From NCBI GenBank assembly GCA_017937385.1, contig JAGBDR010000086.1, forward strand, positions 1-33,954: a DNA stretch of 33,954 nucleotides, read 5' to 3'. This DNA is from Parabacteroides sp. Lineage in GTDB: Bacteria; Bacteroidota; Bacteroidia; Bacteroidales; Tannerellaceae. Under the pieces are notes generated by a model. That model was not told where the DNA came from, searched no databases, and saw only the letters and a program-made list of their open reading frames with translations. The first letter of the stretch is position 1. Each line of letters begins with the position of its first letter. Shown here one piece after another: positions 1 to 7,827 of the stretch. The position numbers and the translations under genes are program-made.

Positions 1-55
1 CATAAATCATAAATCATAAATCATAATTTATAATTTATAATTCACAATTCACAAA
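1..55. repeat. AT-rich short-repeat leader before trpA
   Basis: This stretch is built of 7-base steps of the form ATAAATC followed by variants of ATAATTT and ATTCACA. Short slippage-type repeats like this are common between genes of Bacteroidales. No TAnnTTTG promoter is visible, so trpA is probably transcribed from upstream, in line with its usual place at the end of a trp operon. The upstream gene is outside the window. Confidence 0.5.
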
Positions 56-826
56 ATGAACCATATCACCAACTTATTCAACACAAAGAAAAACGGAATC
101 CTTTCCGTCTTCTTCACCGCCGGATATCCGAATTTGGAGGATACGACGAAGATATTAAAAGAGTTAGCAAACAAAGGGATAGACATGGTAGAGATCGGCA
201 TTCCCTTCTCCGACCCCATGGCAGACGGTCCTGTGATCCAGGAAGCCTCCACGGCCGCGCTACGAAACGGGATGTCGTTGCGTGTCCTGTTCAAGCAATT
301 GGAAAACATCCGTCAGGATGTACAGATCCCGATTATCCTGATGGGCTATCTGAATCCGATCATGCAATATGGCTTCGAAGCGTTCTGCCAAAAATGTGCA
401 CAGATCGGAGTGGACGGCATGATCATCCCGGATCTACCTTTCGCCGACTATATGGCGGATTATAAGGCTATCGCCGACCGATATGACCTCAAAATGATCA
501 TGCTCATCACCCCCGAAACCTCCGAAGAACGCATCCGCCTGATCGACGAACATACAAGCGGCTTCATCTATATGGTATCGAGTGCCTCCACTACCGGAGC
601 ACAAAAGAGCTTCGACGAACAGAAACAGGCCTATTTCCACCGTATCGACAAGATGAACCTCCGGAATCCCCGCTTAGTCGGTTTCGGTATTTCCAACAAG
701 GCTACTTTCGATGCCGCCACCGCCCACTCGTCAGGAGCAATCATCGGCAGCAAATTCATGCAATTATTGAAAAGCGAACCGATCGCTGCTGCCGTCGACA
801 AGTTACAGACGGCTCTCCGGCAATAA
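56..826 (+). CDS. trpA: Tryptophan synthase alpha chain
   Basis: Cytoplasmic enzyme that cleaves indole-3-glycerol phosphate to indole and glyceraldehyde 3-phosphate. It works with TrpB in the alpha2beta2 complex, at the last step of tryptophan synthesis. The 256-residue length is normal for the family. The catalytic Glu (residue 46, in [10 protein letters not shown]) and Asp (residue 57, in MADGPVIQ) are both present, as are the PDLPF segment and the phosphate-binding GFGISNK and GSKFM motifs near the C-terminus. The ATG at 56 follows the AT-rich leader and matches the family N-terminus. It is probably the last gene of a trp operon that extends to the left, and a hairpin follows its stop. 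Identification is secure. Confidence 0.97.
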   Translation: MNHITNLFNTKKNGILSVFFTAGYPNLEDTTKILKELANKGIDMVEIGIPFSDPMADGPVIQEASTAALRNGMSLRVLFKQLENIRQDVQIPIILMGYLNPIMQYGFEAFCQKCAQIGVDGMIIPDLPFADYMADYKAIADRYDLKMIMLITPETSEERIRLIDEHTSGFIYMVSSASTTGAQKSFDEQKQAYFHRIDKMNLRNPRLVGFGISNKATFDAATAHSSGAIIGSKFMQLLKSEPIAAAVDKLQTALRQ

Positions 827-840
827 AGCGGATTATAGTT

Positions 841-886
841 GTACCCCAACAAAGGCGATGAGTCCAAACTACCTTTGTTGGGGTAC
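841..886. terminator. Hairpin between convergent trpA and efflux operon
   Basis: A perfect 15-bp inverted repeat (GTACCCCAACAAAGG at 841-855 and its complement at 872-886) encloses a 16-base loop. It lies 15 bases after the trpA stop and 34 bases beyond the ancestral stop of the convergent efflux gene, so it may serve both strands. There is no clear T-run on either side. It could therefore be a terminator that does not need one, or an RNA 3'-end stabiliser. Confidence 0.6.
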
Positions 887-919
887 GACAATATGAATCA
901 GGCTTATCTTAAAAAGCCG

Positions 920-1021
920 TTACTCACTTCCTCCTCCTAACGCCTGATACAGATTAATCACACCTTGTATCTCCGTAAAACGGTTTGCCACTTGCGTCAA
1001 CTGTGCGTTTAACAAACTCTG
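920..1021 (-). pseudogene. Stranded C-terminal 33 codons of the outer-membrane efflux gene
   Basis: Reading on past the stop at 1022-1024 in the same frame gives 33 further codons (start QSLLNAQLTQ, end INLYQALGGGSE) and a TAA at 920-922. This is the canonical C-terminus of NodT/OprM-type factors. The second efflux factor in this window ends with the matching AQRGLLDAQL to YKALGGGWE. A single change of CAA to TAA, which is base 1024 G to A on the plus strand, explains the break. Without it the protein would have 455 residues, against 456 for the intact paralogue. It may be a real nonsense mutation or a sequencing error. Confidence 0.85.
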
Positions 1022-2287
1022 TTAAGCTGTCAGGACTTCCAAATAGGTCGTGTTCCCGTACTGCATCGTCAAAGAAGTACTTTCGTATGCCCTTTCGAGT
1101 GAAGCGATCTGTTGCTCAAAAAGTCCGGCTTTATCACGCGCTGTCTGGTACTTCACCAATGCATCATTTACTTCCGAACCGGCATTGAGAAGAGCCTGCC
1201 GGAAACTCAACCGGGCTTCCTCCTGTTGTGCCTTTGCGATCTTCAACCGGGCGATATTCGCACCCCGATTAAACAAAGGCTGGGTGAGCGACCCGACAGC
1301 TGTCGCAAGAAATTCTCCGGGATTGACGATCATGCCTCCTGCCGAGTTAGTCCATCCGGCACTACCGCTCAGAACAACAGACGGATAGAACGCGGAACGT
1401 GCCTGGTTGGTCGCATAGAAAGCGCTTTCAAGCGAATGTTCCGCACGGCGCACGTCAGGACGGTTCGCAAGCAACTGCACCGGAATACCTACGGCAAGAT
1501 GTTCCGGCAAGGATTGTCCTTTCAGCTTACCCCGTTCGACACGGCCGGGACTTTCCGCCAACAGAAGCGACAGGCTGTTTTCCGTCTGGTTGATCTGTTC
1601 TTTCAAGCTGAGTATCGAGGTAGAGATATTATAATAGACTGCCTCCATCTGCGACACAGCGGCCTCATTTGCCAAACCTGCATTCATCAAGGCACGGGTT
1701 GCATCAACGGTTTCTTTCCATGAGTGTTGCGTACGTTCCGAAATAGCAAGCTGCTCGTCCAACATCAACAATGTGTAATAGACATTGGCAATGCTGGAAA
1801 CCAATTGCGTCTGGACCGCCTGCCTGTAATCATGGCTTTGTTCGAGCAACGCTTTCGCCTGAAGCTTGGCATTGCGCATACGGCCGAAAATATCCAGTTC
1901 CCAACTCGCCGTGACAGGTACAGAATAGGTTTGCGTCGCTTTGCCTCCGTCGAAACTGCTCACCACACCCTGTGGGGCAAGGGCAAACGAGGGCAGGAAA
2001 GCCAACTTAGCGGACATCAGCATGGCCTCAGCCTCCTTGACACGCCATTGTGCAGACTGGAGGTCGGTATTGTTCTGCACCCCCCGCTCGATCAAATGAC
2101 GAAGATGCGGATCGGTAAAGACCTCCCACCATCCCAGGTTACCGAGATTGTCCGCGCTGTCGCTTACCGCAACCTCTTCTCCATAAAGACCATCCGGCAC
2201 GTCGGCTGCCGGCTTATATTTCGTATAGATGCCGCAGCTATTCAACGTGAATGCTGCGACGGTTATAATCAGAATCTCTTTTCTCAT
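1022..2287 (-). CDS. Outer-membrane efflux lipoprotein, NodT/OprM (TolC) family, C-terminally truncated
   Basis: Outer-membrane channel of a tripartite RND efflux pump. The N-terminus is a lipoprotein signal with lipobox LNSC at about residues 15-18, followed by KYKPAADVP. The family's two repeated halves of long helices are visible, including the signature AVGIPVQLLANRPDVRRAEH around the middle and PSVVLSGSAGW after it. The gene is last in the adaptor-pump-channel operon, and its ATG overlaps the pump stop by 4 bases. The protein stops after YLEVLTA at residue 421, while the conserved last 33 residues remain in frame beyond the stop. Loss of the final helix probably weakens assembly or docking. 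The family call is secure, but function is uncertain. Confidence 0.9.
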   Translation of the reverse strand: MRKEILIITVAAFTLNSCGIYTKYKPAADVPDGLYGEEVAVSDSADNLGNLGWWEVFTDPHLRHLIERGVQNNTDLQSAQWRVKEAEAMLMSAKLAFLPSFALAPQGVVSSFDGGKATQTYSVPVTASWELDIFGRMRNAKLQAKALLEQSHDYRQAVQTQLVSSIANVYYTLLMLDEQLAISERTQHSWKETVDATRALMNAGLANEAAVSQMEAVYYNISTSILSLKEQINQTENSLSLLLAESPGRVERGKLKGQSLPEHLAVGIPVQLLANRPDVRRAEHSLESAFYATNQARSAFYPSVVLSGSAGWTNSAGGMIVNPGEFLATAVGSLTQPLFNRGANIARLKIAKAQQEEARLSFRQALLNAGSEVNDALVKYQTARDKAGLFEQQIASLERAYESTSLTMQYGNTTYLEVLTA

Positions 2288-5200
2288 TTCTTCTCTCCGT
2301 TTTTACTTTCCATGTGACGTTCTCTTTCTTCTTTTGCCTCCACATATTCTTCCTGAATCTGCCAATCGGAAGCCGGCTGAAACTGGATGGGACAGACCTT
2401 CTCCTGCAAATATTGGAACACGATGAACAAAGAAGGCACGACAAACAGCAATGCCAACGTACCGATCAGCATACCACCTACGGCACCCGTACCCAACGAA
2501 CTGTTACCGTTGGCTCCGACTCCCGTCGCCACCATCAGAGGCAACAAGCCGAATACCATCGTCCCGGCCGTCATCAGAATCGGGCGCAAACGGGCTTTGG
2601 CGGCAGAAAGGGCGGCAGAGGTCAGGCTCATACCCGCCTTACGACGCTCGGCAGCATACTCCGTCAGCAAGATAGCGGTCTTGGCAAGCAAGCCGATCAA
2701 CATGATCAGACCGGTCTGCAAGTATATATTATTCTCCAAGCCCATCATCCTGGCAAAAAGGAACGATCCGGTCAGGCCGAACGGAACCGCCAGCAACACA
2801 GCGAACGGTATCAGGAAACTTTCATAAAGCGCACTCAGGATCAGATAGATCATGAGGAAACAAATACCGAAAATGATAACGGTCGTATTGCTTTGCGTGT
2901 TCTCTTCACGGGTGATTCCTCCGAAGTCATAGCCGTAACCTTTCGGAAGGGCCTGTTCCGCCGTCTCCTGTACGGCACGGATGGCATCGCCGGTACTGTA
3001 TCCCTCTGCCGGCATCGCGTTCACGGCAATGGAGTTATACATATTGAAACGGCTCAAGGATTCCGCCCCGTAGCTACGTGTCAACTTCACGAACTGGCTG
3101 AGCGGCGCCATCTCTCCGTTGGACATACGCACGAAGATATTGTCTAACGAGGCCTCATCGACGCGGTATTTCGGATCAGCCTGTATCATCACTTTATACA
3201 CTTTGGAGAAGCGGTTGAAGTTGGAGACATACTGCCCTCCGTAGTAGCCCGACAATGTGCTGAGCACCGCATCCGGCGTGATCCCGGCACGCTTGCATTT
3301 CGAAGCGTCGATTTCCACGGTCCATTGCGGATAGCGGACATCGAAAGTAAAATAGGCCATCGAGATTTCAGGACGCTGGTTCAGTGCCCCCAAATATTGT
3401 TGTGTCGTCGCAAAGAAGGTACCGATATCACCACCCTGCTTATCCTGCATGTGCAATTCCAACGCGTTACCCATACCATAGCCGGGGATCATACCCGGAG
3501 AAATGGCGAAAACGCTGGCATCCTTTATATCCGCCGTCAAGCCGTAGACCTGCCCGATAACGGCTTGCACCTCTTCATCCTTGCCCGTACGTTCGTCCCA
3601 CGGTTTCAGCTTCAGGATCAACATACCGAACGAGTTTCCCTGTCCGGCCAGCAAACCGTAACCGGAAACTTTCTGGACGTGCAAGACCTGCGGGATATTC
3701 TTCAGCCGCTGTTCGATGCGTTTCATCACATCGTCTGTCGTCTTCAATGAACTACCGGCCGCCGTATTGACGTTTACAAAGACAACGCCCTGGTCTTCAT
3801 CGGGCACCAAGCTCGTCTTGGTCGTGTTCATCAGGTAGCCCAACAACACAACCGAACAGGCAAGCAACGACCAGACCATCCATTTCCGTTTGATGAAAAA
3901 CAAGACACCGCCTTTATACTTCTCGATCATCGAATCGAACGCCGCATTGAACGCCTTACGGAAACGGGCGGCAAAATTATCTTTCTGCGTACCATCTTCA
4001 TTGATATAAGGTTTCAAGAAAAGCGCACAAAGCGCAGGACTCAACGTCAACGCATTGACTGCCGAGATTCCGACCGCCACCGCCATTGTCAGACCGAACT
4101 GGGTATAGAACGTGCCCGAAGTCCCGCTCATGAACGAAACCGGGATAAACACCGCCATGAACACCAACGAAGAAGTGATGACGGCACCGCTGATTCCCTT
4201 CATCGCATCGATGCTCGCCATGTAGGACGAACGATACCCGACATCGAACCGCGCCTGCACCGCCTCAACGACGACAATCGCATCATCCACCACGGTCCCG
4301 ATCACCAGTACCAATGCAAACAGAGTAATCAGGTTGATACTGAACCCCGCAATCGACATGAAGGCAAACGTACCGATCAGTGAAACCACGATGCCCACCA
4401 GCGGAATGACCGTCGAACGGATATCCTGCAAGAACACGTACACCACCAAGATAACCAGCAAGATGGCCTCGAACAAGGTCTTTACCACCTCGTGGATAGA
4501 AGCGAACAGGAAGTCATTGGAACTCATCACCTGAGTCAGCTCCACCCCTTTGGGCAACTCTTTCTTCGCCTCCTCCAGAAAAGCGTCTATATTTCCGTTC
4601 ACCTCCGTAGCGTTTGAACCGGCCGTCTGGAAAATCATACAAGAAATACCGGGATGGCCATCCATACCTCCGTGATAGGCATAGGTCTCTTCGCCCATCT
4701 CCACATCGGCAATGTCTTTCAGCTTCAAGACTTCGCCGTCTTCAGTCGAGCGGATCACGATCTCGCCAAACTCTTCCGGTCTGATCAGGCGGCCTTTATA
4801 TTTCATTGTGTACTGGTAGGTCTCGTCCGAGTTCTCGCCAAACGAACCGGTTGCCGACTCGATATTCTGTTCAGCCAATACCCGCGTCACATCCGAAGGA
4901 ATCAGCTTGTATTGCGCCATCACATCCGGCTTCATCCAGATACGCATACTATAGTCGCCACCCATGATCATCATGTCGCCGACCCCTTGTATACGGAGAA
5001 TGGAGGGCTTCAGATTGATGCTGATATAATTGGAGAGGAACTTCTCGTCATAGGAATCGTCCGGGCTGTACAACGTAAACATCTGCAAGATACTGGTCTG
5101 CCGCTTGGAGGTCGTGATACCGACCTGCGTCACCTCAGCCGGCAACTGCCCGGTGGCTTTCGACACACGGTTCTGCACGTTGACGGCCGCCATATCCGGG

Positions 5201-5499
5201 TCCGTTCCTTGTTTGAAGTAAACCGTGATACTGACCGTACCCGCATTGGAAGCGGTCGAAGTCATATAGGTCATATCTTCCACACCGTTTATCGCCTCCT
5301 CCAACGGAGCGACGACACTCTTCACCAACGTCTCCGCACTCGCCCCGAAATAGGTCGTGCTCACCTGGATGGTTGGCGGCGCAATGTCGGGATATTGTTC
5401 CACAGGTAATGTAAAAAGCCCGATAATCCCCACAACGACTATCGAAATCGAGATAACAGCCGATAAAATGGGACGTTCTATAAAGGTTCTTAAATTCAT
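2284..5499 (-). CDS. RND multidrug efflux pump, HAE1 family (AcrB/MexB-like)
   Basis: Inner-membrane proton antiporter that exports drugs or other amphiphiles through the adaptor and outer-membrane channel encoded beside it. It has 1071 residues; HAE1 pumps usually have about 1030-1060. Visible are TM1 starting FIERPILSAVISI, the pore-domain segment LPVEQYPDIAPP, the paired TM4 proton-relay aspartates in GTVVDDAIVVVEAV (residues 405-406), and the late-TM segment LIGLLAKTAILLTEYA with the conserved Lys. The C-terminus carries an extra charged tail rich in Glu and Lys. The gene starts 9 bases after the adaptor stop. The substrate cannot be read from the sequence. The gene symbol is left empty because acrB and mexB are only analogies. 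Confidence 0.95.
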   Translation of the reverse strand: MNLRTFIERPILSAVISISIVVVGIIGLFTLPVEQYPDIAPPTIQVSTTYFGASAETLVKSVVAPLEEAINGVEDMTYMTSTASNAGTVSITVYFKQGTDPDMAAVNVQNRVSKATGQLPAEVTQVGITTSKRQTSILQMFTLYSPDDSYDEKFLSNYISINLKPSILRIQGVGDMMIMGGDYSMRIWMKPDVMAQYKLIPSDVTRVLAEQNIESATGSFGENSDETYQYTMKYKGRLIRPEEFGEIVIRSTEDGEVLKLKDIADVEMGEETYAYHGGMDGHPGISCMIFQTAGSNATEVNGNIDAFLEEAKKELPKGVELTQVMSSNDFLFASIHEVVKTLFEAILLVILVVYVFLQDIRSTVIPLVGIVVSLIGTFAFMSIAGFSINLITLFALVLVIGTVVDDAIVVVEAVQARFDVGYRSSYMASIDAMKGISGAVITSSLVFMAVFIPVSFMSGTSGTFYTQFGLTMAVAVGISAVNALTLSPALCALFLKPYINEDGTQKDNFAARFRKAFNAAFDSMIEKYKGGVLFFIKRKWMVWSLLACSVVLLGYLMNTTKTSLVPDEDQGVVFVNVNTAAGSSLKTTDDVMKRIEQRLKNIPQVLHVQKVSGYGLLAGQGNSFGMLILKLKPWDERTGKDEEVQAVIGQVYGLTADIKDASVFAISPGMIPGYGMGNALELHMQDKQGGDIGTFFATTQQYLGALNQRPEISMAYFTFDVRYPQWTVEIDASKCKRAGITPDAVLSTLSGYYGGQYVSNFNRFSKVYKVMIQADPKYRVDEASLDNIFVRMSNGEMAPLSQFVKLTRSYGAESLSRFNMYNSIAVNAMPAEGYSTGDAIRAVQETAEQALPKGYGYDFGGITREENTQSNTTVIIFGICFLMIYLILSALYESFLIPFAVLLAVPFGLTGSFLFARMMGLENNIYLQTGLIMLIGLLAKTAILLTEYAAERRKAGMSLTSAALSAAKARLRPILMTAGTMVFGLLPLMVATGVGANGNSSLGTGAVGGMLIGTLALLFVVPSLFIVFQYLQEKVCPIQFQPASDWQIQEEYVEAKEERERHMESKNGEKK

Positions 5500-5508
5500 T
5501 TTCTTGAC

Positions 5509-6624
5509 TTAGTTTTGTTTTACTTTAATAGGAGTTCCTTCACGCAACAAACCGACTCCTTCCGCTACAATCACATCGCCGGCCTGCAATCCTTCGTCCA
5601 CAATATATTCTTGGCCGCCATTCACACGTGTCACGCTGACGGGAGCGGATTGCGCCTTGCCGTCTACTACCTTATAGACATACACCTGGTCCTGTATCTC
5701 GAATGTGGTGGATTGCGGAATGACCAAGCTTCCTTTTTTGGAGACAGACAAGACGACATTGCCAGAAGTACCGCTATACAGCAACCCCTTTTCATTGGGG
5801 AATATGGCACGCAGGCTTGCCGTTCCGGTATTCCGGTCGACCACGCCGCTGATGGTCTCGATCTTTCCCTTTTCTTCATACACCGACTGGTCGTTCAACA
5901 CCAGTTCCACCTCCGGCATTCCTTTCAGAACCTCGGCTTTCGAACCATACTGCCGGGTCAAGGCGAGCAACTGGTTTTCCGTCATCGAAAAATATACATA
6001 CATGTCCGAATTGTCTGAAACCGTCGTCAGCGGCTGTGGCAAGCCGGCACTTACCAACGCTCCGACCCGGTAAGGCAAGACGCCCACCACCCCGTTGCAC
6101 GGGCTTTTCACTTCCGTATAAGACAAATTGTTACGGGCACTCAGCTCCAAGGCTTTCATCTGGGCCAATTGTGCCTTGGCACTCAGCCAACTGTTTTCGG
6201 CCGTCTTCAAGTCGAAATCGGAAACCACGTTACGGGCACGAAGCTCCTTTTTGCTATCATACGTCAGCTTGGCCGTCGCCAACGAAGCCGTAGCCGCCTC
6301 CACATTCGCCTCAGCCGTCTGCAAGGCAGCCCGGTAAGGCACCTGGTCGATCACGAACAGCACTTGCCCGCGACGGACCGCCTGTCCTTCCTCTACACAT
6401 AGCCGGGTGATAAAGCCGGACACTTGCGGGTAGATATCGATATCCTGCCGCCCACGAATCGTTGCCGAATAAGTTGTGGAAATCACTTTGTCCGAAGGTT
6501 CTACTTTCAGTACCGCATACGCAGTTTCCATTTGTACTGCCGGTGTCTCTTTACACGACACCATCAACGCCGTGCAACCGATGATACCCAACAGTTGCAC
6601 CCAAGTCTTGTTCATCATTCTCAT
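5509..6624 (-). CDS. RND efflux periplasmic adaptor lipoprotein (membrane fusion protein, AcrA/MexA-like)
   Basis: Lipid-anchored adaptor joining the inner-membrane pump to the outer-membrane channel. The 371-residue protein starts with a signal peptide ending ALMVSCKE (lipobox Cys). Next come the split lipoyl half-motifs (QVSGFITRLCVEEGQAVRRG, and later SPCNGVVGVLPYRVGALV), a helical hairpin rich in Ala, Leu and Lys between them, and a beta-barrel domain. The frame stays open to a TTG at 6648. That codon lies inside the promoter box at 6646-6653, so the ATG at 6624 (or the Met codons two and three residues later) is the likely start. It is the first gene of the operon and is divergent from the AraC regulator, which suggests local control by that regulator. 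Confidence 0.93.
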   Translation of the reverse strand: MRMMNKTWVQLLGIIGCTALMVSCKETPAVQMETAYAVLKVEPSDKVISTTYSATIRGRQDIDIYPQVSGFITRLCVEEGQAVRRGQVLFVIDQVPYRAALQTAEANVEAATASLATAKLTYDSKKELRARNVVSDFDLKTAENSWLSAKAQLAQMKALELSARNNLSYTEVKSPCNGVVGVLPYRVGALVSAGLPQPLTTVSDNSDMYVYFSMTENQLLALTRQYGSKAEVLKGMPEVELVLNDQSVYEEKGKIETISGVVDRNTGTASLRAIFPNEKGLLYSGTSGNVVLSVSKKGSLVIPQSTTFEIQDQVYVYKVVDGKAQSAPVSVTRVNGGQEYIVDEGLQAGDVIVAEGVGLLREGTPIKVKQN

Positions 6625-6645
6625 TTTCCAATCTTTAAATCGGCG

Positions 6646-6653
6646 CAAAGATA
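6646..6653 (-). promoter_or_regulatory. Bacteroidetes -7 box (TATCTTTG) of the first efflux operon
   Basis: On the minus strand this reads TATCTTTG, a full match to the Bacteroidetes -7 consensus TAnnTTTG. It lies about 21 bases upstream of the ATG at 6624. A possible -33 element (TTTTG at 6684-6680) is spaced a little too far away, at 26 bases. The box overlaps the upstream TTG of the adaptor frame and so decides the start of that gene. Confidence 0.65.
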
Positions 6654-6740
6654 GAAGCGATTCGGCTGGCGATAAAGTTCAAAATACAGTCGGAATTGTT
6701 CAAAACCGGAACAGACTTTCCGTTTTCCGGGAAAAGTCAT

Positions 6741-6748
6741 TACATTTG
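6741..6748 (+). promoter_or_regulatory. Bacteroidetes -7 box (TACATTTG) of the AraC gene
   Basis: TACATTTG matches TAnnTTTG exactly and ends 19 bases before the ATG at 6768. No good TTG -33 element is visible at the usual 19-21 base spacing, as expected for a promoter that may need an activator. Together with the opposite box at 6646-6653 it defines a divergent promoter region of about 140 bases, where the AraC protein probably binds. Confidence 0.6.
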
Positions 6749-6767
6749 TTTCAAAATAGGAACAAGC

Positions 6768-7604
6768 ATGGAATCAATACGTTTACGGGAACAGGAGCCG
6801 TTCATTGCCGGAACAAACGAAATCATGAACATACCCGTCAACCAAATCGCCAAACTGGAGGGAGCGACCATCTTTTTTTGCCATCGTGGCATGGCGCGTC
6901 TGGAAATCGACTTGCAATCATACGAGATCGTAGCGAACACGCAACTCGTGTTGCTTCCCGGCTCCATCATCAACTGCACGTATATCAGCAACGACTATAC
7001 GACCTCCTACATCGATTTCTCCCGGACCTTGTTCGAAGAAATCACCTCCCGCCTCGATCCGTCGTTCTTCCGTTTCCTGAAAGAACATCCCTGCATTGTT
7101 GTTCCGGAAGAGCGTGTCAAACCGGTCATCGGCCTGACCCTTGCCATGGAAGATCTTTACAAAGACCAGGCGAACTGTTTCCGCCTTCAGATATTCAAGA
7201 ACTACGTGCAGAACTTCCTGTTGGACTTTTACGACAAGACCCAACACCTGTTCCTGCAAAAAAAGCCGGAAGGACTGAGCCGGCAGGAAGAGATATTCAA
7301 ACGGTTCATTCATCTGGTGCTCAAACACTGCACCCGTCAACGCGAAGTCTCTTTCTACGCGGCCGAGCTGTTCATCACTCCCCGTTATCTGTCATCCGTG
7401 GTACAACACGTGACCGGCACAACAGCCAAAAGCATCATAGACCGCCACGTGATTCTCGAAATCAAGGCCCTGTTGCAATCGACCCATCTCAGCATACAGG
7501 AGATCGCCAACCAGCTTCAATTTCCGGACCAGTCGTTCTTCGGCCGGTATTTCAAGAAGCATACCGGCATCTCCCCGATGCACTACAAACGCAACCTTGG
7601 GTAA
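6768..7604 (+). CDS. AraC-family transcriptional regulator
   Basis: Cytoplasmic DNA-binding regulator of 278 residues. The N-terminal half (about residues 1-170) resembles a cupin-type sensing domain. The C-terminal 95 residues hold the paired helix-turn-helix of the AraC family, with AELFITPRYLSSVVQHVTG as the first unit and LSIQEIANQLQFPDQSFFGR as the second, ending in the signature FKKHTGISPMHYKR. The open frame extends upstream to 6696, but the promoter box at 6741-6748 and the MESIRLREQE start favour the ATG at 6768. The gene is divergent from the RND operon and shares its upstream region, so it is probably the operon's regulator. The inducer is unknown. Confidence 0.93.
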   Translation: MESIRLREQEPFIAGTNEIMNIPVNQIAKLEGATIFFCHRGMARLEIDLQSYEIVANTQLVLLPGSIINCTYISNDYTTSYIDFSRTLFEEITSRLDPSFFRFLKEHPCIVVPEERVKPVIGLTLAMEDLYKDQANCFRLQIFKNYVQNFLLDFYDKTQHLFLQKKPEGLSRQEEIFKRFIHLVLKHCTRQREVSFYAAELFITPRYLSSVVQHVTGTTAKSIIDRHVILEIKALLQSTHLSIQEIANQLQFPDQSFFGRYFKKHTGISPMHYKRNLG

Positions 7605-7636
7605 GGAAATCCGGAGCCGTCGGCTTTTACCTTCCG

Positions 7637-7724
7637 TTCCATAAGCATGAAAATCCGGTTCCATAGGCATGAAACTTTTATTCCATGGGCATGGAATTTC
7701 TATTTCATAGGCATGAAACGGTTT
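7637..7724. repeat. Array A: four 22-bp tandem palindromic repeats
   Basis: Four units of exactly 22 bp start at 7637, 7659, 7681 and 7703. Each begins with a 16-base near-palindrome: TTCCATAAGCATGAAA, TTCCATAGGCATGAAA, TTCCATGGGCATGGAA and TTTCATAGGCATGAAA. A 6-base spacer that is not conserved follows. Units 3 and 4 have perfectly complementary 4-base arms (TTCC/GGAA and TTTC/GAAA), a compensating pair of changes. Units 1 and 2 have one arm mismatch. The period is not a multiple of three, so this is not coding. It lies 32 bases after the AraC stop and ends 40 bases before the next promoter box. Confidence 0.9.
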
Positions 7725-7763
7725 TTATCCCGTAACCTTGTCCGATTATTCAAAGAATCATCG

Positions 7764-7771
7764 TATATTTG
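7764..7771 (+). promoter_or_regulatory. Bacteroidetes -7 box (TATATTTG) of the dehydrogenase gene
   Basis: TATATTTG matches TAnnTTTG. A TTG at 7738-7740 could be the -33 element, with a slightly long 23-base gap. The coding start at 7828 leaves a leader of about 50 bases, rich in A and T. Confidence 0.55.
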
Positions 7772-7827
7772 TCGTTAGGTTTAAAACCTTGTAAACTGTA
7801 TATTAACAAGATTAATTCTATTAGTAA

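Noticed and set aside
4654-5409. Open frame of 251 codons on the plus strand within the first RND pump
   Set aside because: Antisense to a clearly conserved pump; the translation is rich in His, Arg and Gly with no family motif. It is a shadow of the GC-rich coding strand.
7637-7724. Possible CRISPR or protein-coding repeat after the AraC gene
   Set aside because: The 22-bp period is not a multiple of three and the 6-base gaps are far too short for spacers.
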